Assembly: GCA_027575765.1 (NCBI GenBank)
Contig: JANBPT010000017.1
Location: 62,001-126,000 of the forward strand
Length of the DNA stretch: 64,000 bases
Source: Tieghemiomyces parasiticus
Taxonomy: Eukaryota; Kickxellomycota; Dimargaritomycetes; Dimargaritales; Dimargaritaceae
Direction: 5' to 3'
Position 1 is the stretch's first letter. Every line of letters starts with the position of its first letter. This document shows, piece by piece, positions 61,901 through 64,000 of the stretch. Position numbers and translations under genes: made by a program. The notes beneath the pieces are model-generated. The model had not been told where the DNA came from. It did no database searches and saw only the letters and a program-made list of their open reading frames with translations.

Positions 61901-64000
61901 CTCTCGGAGGACCCTGGTCAGTTCTACCACCAAGCCAAGCTCAGCATTCCCCACCAGCTCACCCATTCGGACGTCCAGCGGGTCCTCGACCAGTTCCTAA
62001 GCCAAGTGGACTGGCTACGCACCGTGGTCCGTAAGGAGGAAGGCCGGCTTGTAGCCTATCTACTCTCTCCGAAGCGTCTGTCCTCGACTACACAGGCCAC
62101 CGTCGGTTCCCAGTCCCTGCGTAGGGATGGCCTCGAAGCAGCTGGTAAGGTCCTGGTCAGCACGGATATGTTGGCCGTTCTCTACCAGCCGGAACCACCC
62201 CGTCTTGTGGTCCGTATGCATCAGATCTTGGCACCTGAGATGTTCTTCCATCTCCTTACCGAGGACCTGCAGCTGGCCTTCAGAGCGAAACACGACGGTC
62301 AGGTGTTTGACGTTAGCTCGTCGCTCGCCATGGGGCACACGGCCACCGTCGGCCGCCTTCCATCGGATAGCTCGGCCCGCGCTTACTGGACTGAGACAAT
62401 GGCCGAAGCCACTGCGGATCTGATACTACCGCTCGACCATCCTCGCACCCGTGTGCCCACGTTTAGCTCAGCCTGCCTTCGGTTCGGCTCGGCCCAGGAG
62501 GTTATCCGCGGATTATCCTGCCCCACCGAAGGGAACCCTGTCGCACCGCTTGGGCTGTGGATGGCCCTTGTAGGGTCCTATCTCGGAAGGATTTGTGGTA
62601 CCGACGACGTCCTGGTTGACGTGCTACTTAGCCACAGAGTATGCCGTGGAGAACCTTATACTCTTTTCCCAGGTCACCTGGCTTGTCCGGTGCGAGTCCC
62701 AGGTGCCGCAAGTACGTCCAGTCTAGGTGACCTGAGTGCTACCCTTTCACAGCAGCTACAACGCTCCGTGGACCACTTGACCCCTGGCCACGACCTCTAC
62801 GCTGGACTTCCCCGCCTGCCGGCCCACCCGCTCTGGCATCCAGTCCGTGTGGGTGTCGCAGTCGACCCTGTCGAATGGGATGCTGAAGCCCAGTCCCACC
62901 CTGCCCTTTGGCATGATACCATCTTCCGAATTAGCCTCTATGGTCCCAGCCCCGGCATGACCCTCCAGTACAACCCGGACCTTTTCGATTTAGCCACCGT
63001 CGAGCGCCTGGGGGCCAACCTGCTCTACTTCTGTCAGGTTGCCCTCACCAGCTCCCCACTTCTGACCACGGTCACTTTGGTGTGTCCGGCGGAGGAGCAC
63101 CTCCTACTGAAGGAGTTTGGCCGCAGTCCCAGCGAATACGACCCTTCTGATACCAGCACTAGTGTCATCAGCTTAATCCGTGACAGCGTCCAGCGCAGTC
63201 CTCACACGGTGGCCCTCGAGTCCCAGCTCGAGACTGTGAGTTATACGGAGATGAACACCCGGGTTGAGACACTGGCTCGGGCCCTTCAGCACCGCGGTAT
63301 CCAAGTGCAGGACCGGGTGGCAGTAATCGTAGAGAGCTGTCCAGCTACCGTCACGGCCATGTTGGCCCTCTGGCTACTCCGGGCCGTCTATGTACCCGTG
63401 GACAGTACCCTGCCCCAGCAACGTCAGCGCTACATGGTTGAGACGGCCCAATGCGCGGTCGTCCTCAACATGACTGACACTAGGGTGACCTGGACGGAGG
63501 CCCTTCCAGGCCTAGAACTCCTAAACTCTGAGGCGGACTGTGGCCCTGCCCTTTTCCCCTACAGCCATCACCCTGAAGACCTGGCATACATACTATTTAC
63601 TTCGGGCACCACGGGTCAGCCCAAGGGCGTCACAATCCGCCATGCCAGTCTGACTAACCTGCTCCTGGCTCCAGAGACTACGCTCTGTCCGGAACCTGGG
63701 ACACGGTACTTGCAGACCATGGCTGTTGGCTTCGACGTGTTCATCCTGGTGGCCCTGTCCCCGCTCTGCACGTCGTCTACGCTGGTATTCAGTGACGGGG
63801 ACATCCCCGCCGCCCTGCATACCGTCGACGGCGTCTTCCTAACCCCTTCCGTTTTGGGCTCCCTAAGCCCTACGATCTACCCTAACCTACGCCGGGTCAT
63901 GAGCGCGGGCGAGGCACTGCCGACTGAACTGGCAGCCAAATGGCTCCCATATTGTGAGGTACAGAACCTCTACGGGCCCACCGAGATAACCGTCATTAGC
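55988..64000 (+). CDS. Non-ribosomal peptide synthetase, 3' partial, with a degenerate internal module
   Basis: One frame open from the ATG at 55988 to the window edge (2671 codons, no stop seen). Order: C-terminal lobe of a condensation domain only (about 20-260); adenylation A1 (about 270-740; YTSGTTGQPKG near 425, GYGPTE, YQTGDRARW, NGKVDRRAL); carrier T1 with GGDSI, Ser793; epimerisation domain (about 838-1290; HHALVDLVSW at 976, EGHGRE, FNYFGRF near 1193); condensation C1 with intact HHALVDG (1451-1457); an A-domain C-terminal stub (about 1770-1850); a T-like domain with Arg1892 where Ser is needed; a condensation domain with HQILAPE (2078-2084) in place of HHxxxDG; then A2 from about 2400 (FTSGTTGQPKG, NLYGPTE). 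The protein assembles a peptide from amino acids loaded by A domains; A1-T1-E implies a D-amino acid. The product is unknown and the gene's end lies outside the window. Confidence 0.9.
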   Translation, partial: MLAVLDPSPPASADNVDGPSPTTAVPLVKPVHPEPGYGQVSVVTPLSTNLHPDRLCKVAWGILLSRYTGAEQVAFGHVQAPSPPLDPKLPAKSLTVCSLRLDSGVKLASALGHPTSSSDHSLHHQEWPVQASDQDQLNTVLVSYASLSSTQSRECNPSGLGPNHKSSVSVEHDSLTMLATMTRAVLVISCQVVTGSLDVRLAFDRTQVAEAGVQELGRQFSVVVSTLAEAIVHPKQLAHLTIADVAWVDGIERQRLLQFAGTISHPDAVNTPVHLLVGEWASRTPDGIALDQEGRTVTYAEFDRMTSALAQMLTRDHGARPEVRIALLLPKSIEFVIALFAVLKSGAAYVPIDLEYPEERVRYIIEDSKATLVLESSATLGRLGNIICPKLLVKNVAGTISSTEDNACPFVARHSEPTDLAYIVYTSGTTGQPKGVMVEHGSLVSFTVDPTFDLYYGSGQRDLLVMSVGFDAMLWPTMKTLSSGGTLVLPGPDLLGDLSSVHTASVTPSFLAKLHPEQFPLLRGIFCGGEPCSQRLVNTWSPHCRVNNGYGPTETTVVSFATALHVDDMVTVGRPLRNVLAYIVDDDLHLVPVGAPGQLLIGGLGVARGYCNRPDLTAQRFIANPFGPGRVYQTGDRARWLTNGQVDILGRMDHQVKLRGFRFELEEIETVACSFSTVRLAVAIVQKNRLVLFVEPESVDTVALLDHLRGCLTNFMIPDHVVPLSHLPVTANGKVDRRALPEAPALVTNPTHTVLQGFTALELHLREAWAQILQLPSDHIGTTDDFFRIGGDSITAILLVSKCQQLGYKATVPLIYECRQLRALAARLTPLATAASEENQHQVQGCVELTPIQRWFFHMSFRNPHHFNQSFTLRVDPSVTLEKISHTLVQLANHHDILRARFRLNEVGAWEQSIPTTEAIPSHIPVTEATVNDVDYADFILKVQSSLHLTDSPVMAACLIHTGAEAEPARLFWTIHHALVDLVSWRILIEDLQTLLTGGQLPPKTLSFQTWCSQLDDYARTLTADAWPVQSMTVDNRQLLPPPEALDPVPTVARLSISHEFDREFTTRLLLQLAPQWRVTPRDMLLATFARAYCQALGTTQVSFVMEGHGREPWSDAMDVSRTVGWFTALYPLVLDVPIGNSVLATLHHTKEAMQQIPVRGFPYSLLRHIPGADPTERAKLLAKTPERLDVQFNYFGRFGNADAGGADSGAVGIEWDDRFGLHDFAPDEHVIFDLNPMPLVNQDRLRLVMEYNPRVYGTQWAEQLINLWRQDLEHLAATPTASIQPLLTRFDAPLLQPTSQEFDALLADLEERGMAASDVADILPCTPMQGGLLFATLQDPSAYLVQAVVSFSGNVDIDRLQQAWGNLTQRHSVLRTVFIPTVAPRGNGLAQVVLQHAPLTWSLAEAPLPSLTDFFNENRALGFDMTRPMVRVNVFPTERSNEYLLVLAMHHALVDGWSIPLLLRDLGQLYASPDMPGQLTSPSFNTVVEQVANQDQDEARAFWAEYLRGVQPTSAPMLSTELTGEHGFAEYHCTLDVDKSRLHDAAQQFGVTLSTLLKAAYALALAQYLNRDDLVIGFVVSGRNLDVADIANVVGPCLNTVPLRFRLTDQPIGQWLQQLQADATGMIPFEHTSLAKVQAWCNPIPASPLFHVLGGFENFPQGSHQAGDMALELVRVHEFTEYPLTLDFVDGPHAVGVKCFYRRMYCSEANIAQLVQQVSSVLVKLTRATAGTTVTQVFHSLPDPTQNCPWRLITADGVQLPLAVLDHYLAKQGLPAPYSVSIHGSRIVTRISAPETACESFGPLLTGVNLPTDLVPAAFISLEAYPHLSGASEGDFAQLGEAYLRVSDTEGQGSSLDTVGRWLAVTCTDLLLGTGDGLPHGEDIWVSVLARPVLFLQLEHRISHRFGITLDSRNVLACDDLAALTLVMKCSSPSLSPIRTPEGQSNDAKSELIRPMKATPYQAQVWLACQLSEDPGQFYHQAKLSIPHQLTHSDVQRVLDQFLSQVDWLRTVVRKEEGRLVAYLLSPKRLSSTTQATVGSQSLRRDGLEAAGKVLVSTDMLAVLYQPEPPRLVVRMHQILAPEMFFHLLTEDLQLAFRAKHDGQVFDVSSSLAMGHTATVGRLPSDSSARAYWTETMAEATADLILPLDHPRTRVPTFSSACLRFGSAQEVIRGLSCPTEGNPVAPLGLWMALVGSYLGRICGTDDVLVDVLLSHRVCRGEPYTLFPGHLACPVRVPGAASTSSLGDLSATLSQQLQRSVDHLTPGHDLYAGLPRLPAHPLWHPVRVGVAVDPVEWDAEAQSHPALWHDTIFRISLYGPSPGMTLQYNPDLFDLATVERLGANLLYFCQVALTSSPLLTTVTLVCPAEEHLLLKEFGRSPSEYDPSDTSTSVISLIRDSVQRSPHTVALESQLETVSYTEMNTRVETLARALQHRGIQVQDRVAVIVESCPATVTAMLALWLLRAVYVPVDSTLPQQRQRYMVETAQCAVVLNMTDTRVTWTEALPGLELLNSEADCGPALFPYSHHPEDLAYILFTSGTTGQPKGVTIRHASLTNLLLAPETTLCPEPGTRYLQTMAVGFDVFILVALSPLCTSSTLVFSDGDIPAALHTVDGVFLTPSVLGSLSPTIYPNLRRVMSAGEALPTELAAKWLPYCEVQNLYGPTEITVIS

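Noticed and set aside
1..64000. CRISPR arrays, bacterial operons, riboswitches, rRNA genes
   Set aside because: None seen; spliced genes and gene content are fungal nuclear, and no regular spacer-repeat pattern or rRNA motif was noticed.

Overview
This 64 kb window looks like nuclear DNA of a GC-rich, early-diverging fungus. The fungal call rests on a PacC/Rim101-type zinc-finger factor, an Nhp6-type HMG protein, a Rad53/Cds1-type FHA kinase, a Trs33 TRAPP subunit and a large non-ribosomal peptide synthetase (NRPS). Introns run from about 130 to 370 bp with GTAAGT-like donors, longer than the usual 50-80 bp of ascomycetes. Placement near Kickxellomycotina/Dimargaritales is a guess from gene style, not something the sequence proves.

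Layout. 1-5117 has no gene I can support; its + strand is purine-rich. 5118-7226 (-) encodes a NuSAP-like spindle protein whose N-terminal SAP domain is split by an intron. 8776-13874 (+) is Mediator subunit MED14. 14123-17235 (-) is the ubiquitin/Cdc48 adaptor PLAA/Doa1 in four exons. 18815-20290 (+) is a predicted secreted protein with weak ankyrin-like repeats. 23053-25603 (+) is the PacC-like factor in three exons. 26632-28181 (+) is a GDP-mannose pyrophosphorylase alpha (GMPPA) homologue, convergent with an Mrs2 magnesium channel at 28583-30013 (-). RPS11 (31017-31859, -) and UTP14 (32970-35958, +) diverge from a shared promoter carrying two CACGTG boxes. An Esa1/Tip60 acetyltransferase (36322-37935, -), TRAPP Trs33 (38537-39555, -) and a bHLH factor (40490-42415, -) follow.

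42416-46978 is gene-poor apart from an intron-containing type II tRNA with a UAA anticodon at 45198-45310 (-). A small secreted Gly/His-rich protein lies at 46979-47494 (+), a Chk2/Cds1-like kinase at 48527-50546 (-), and an Nhp6-like HMG protein at 52307-52585 (+). A decayed mariner transposase lies around 53740-54430. The right end, from 55988, is one uninterrupted NRPS frame that runs off the window: (C lobe)-A-T-E-C-(A stub)-(dead T)-(dead C)-A...

How they fit together. Most genes are conserved single-copy housekeeping or regulatory genes: transcription (MED14, Esa1, Nhp6, bHLH, PacC), ribosome production (RPS11, UTP14), proteostasis and trafficking (PLAA, Trs33), division and checkpoint (NuSAP-like, Cds1-like), glycosylation precursor control (GMPPA) and mitochondrial magnesium (Mrs2). 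The accessory part is two secreted proteins, transposon relics and the NRPS. The observations most worth following are the NRPS with a catalytically dead internal module, the NuSAP-like gene in a fungus, and the UAA tRNA with a serine-type discriminator base. All exon joins were made by eye from splice consensus, reading frame and family conservation; none has transcript support here.
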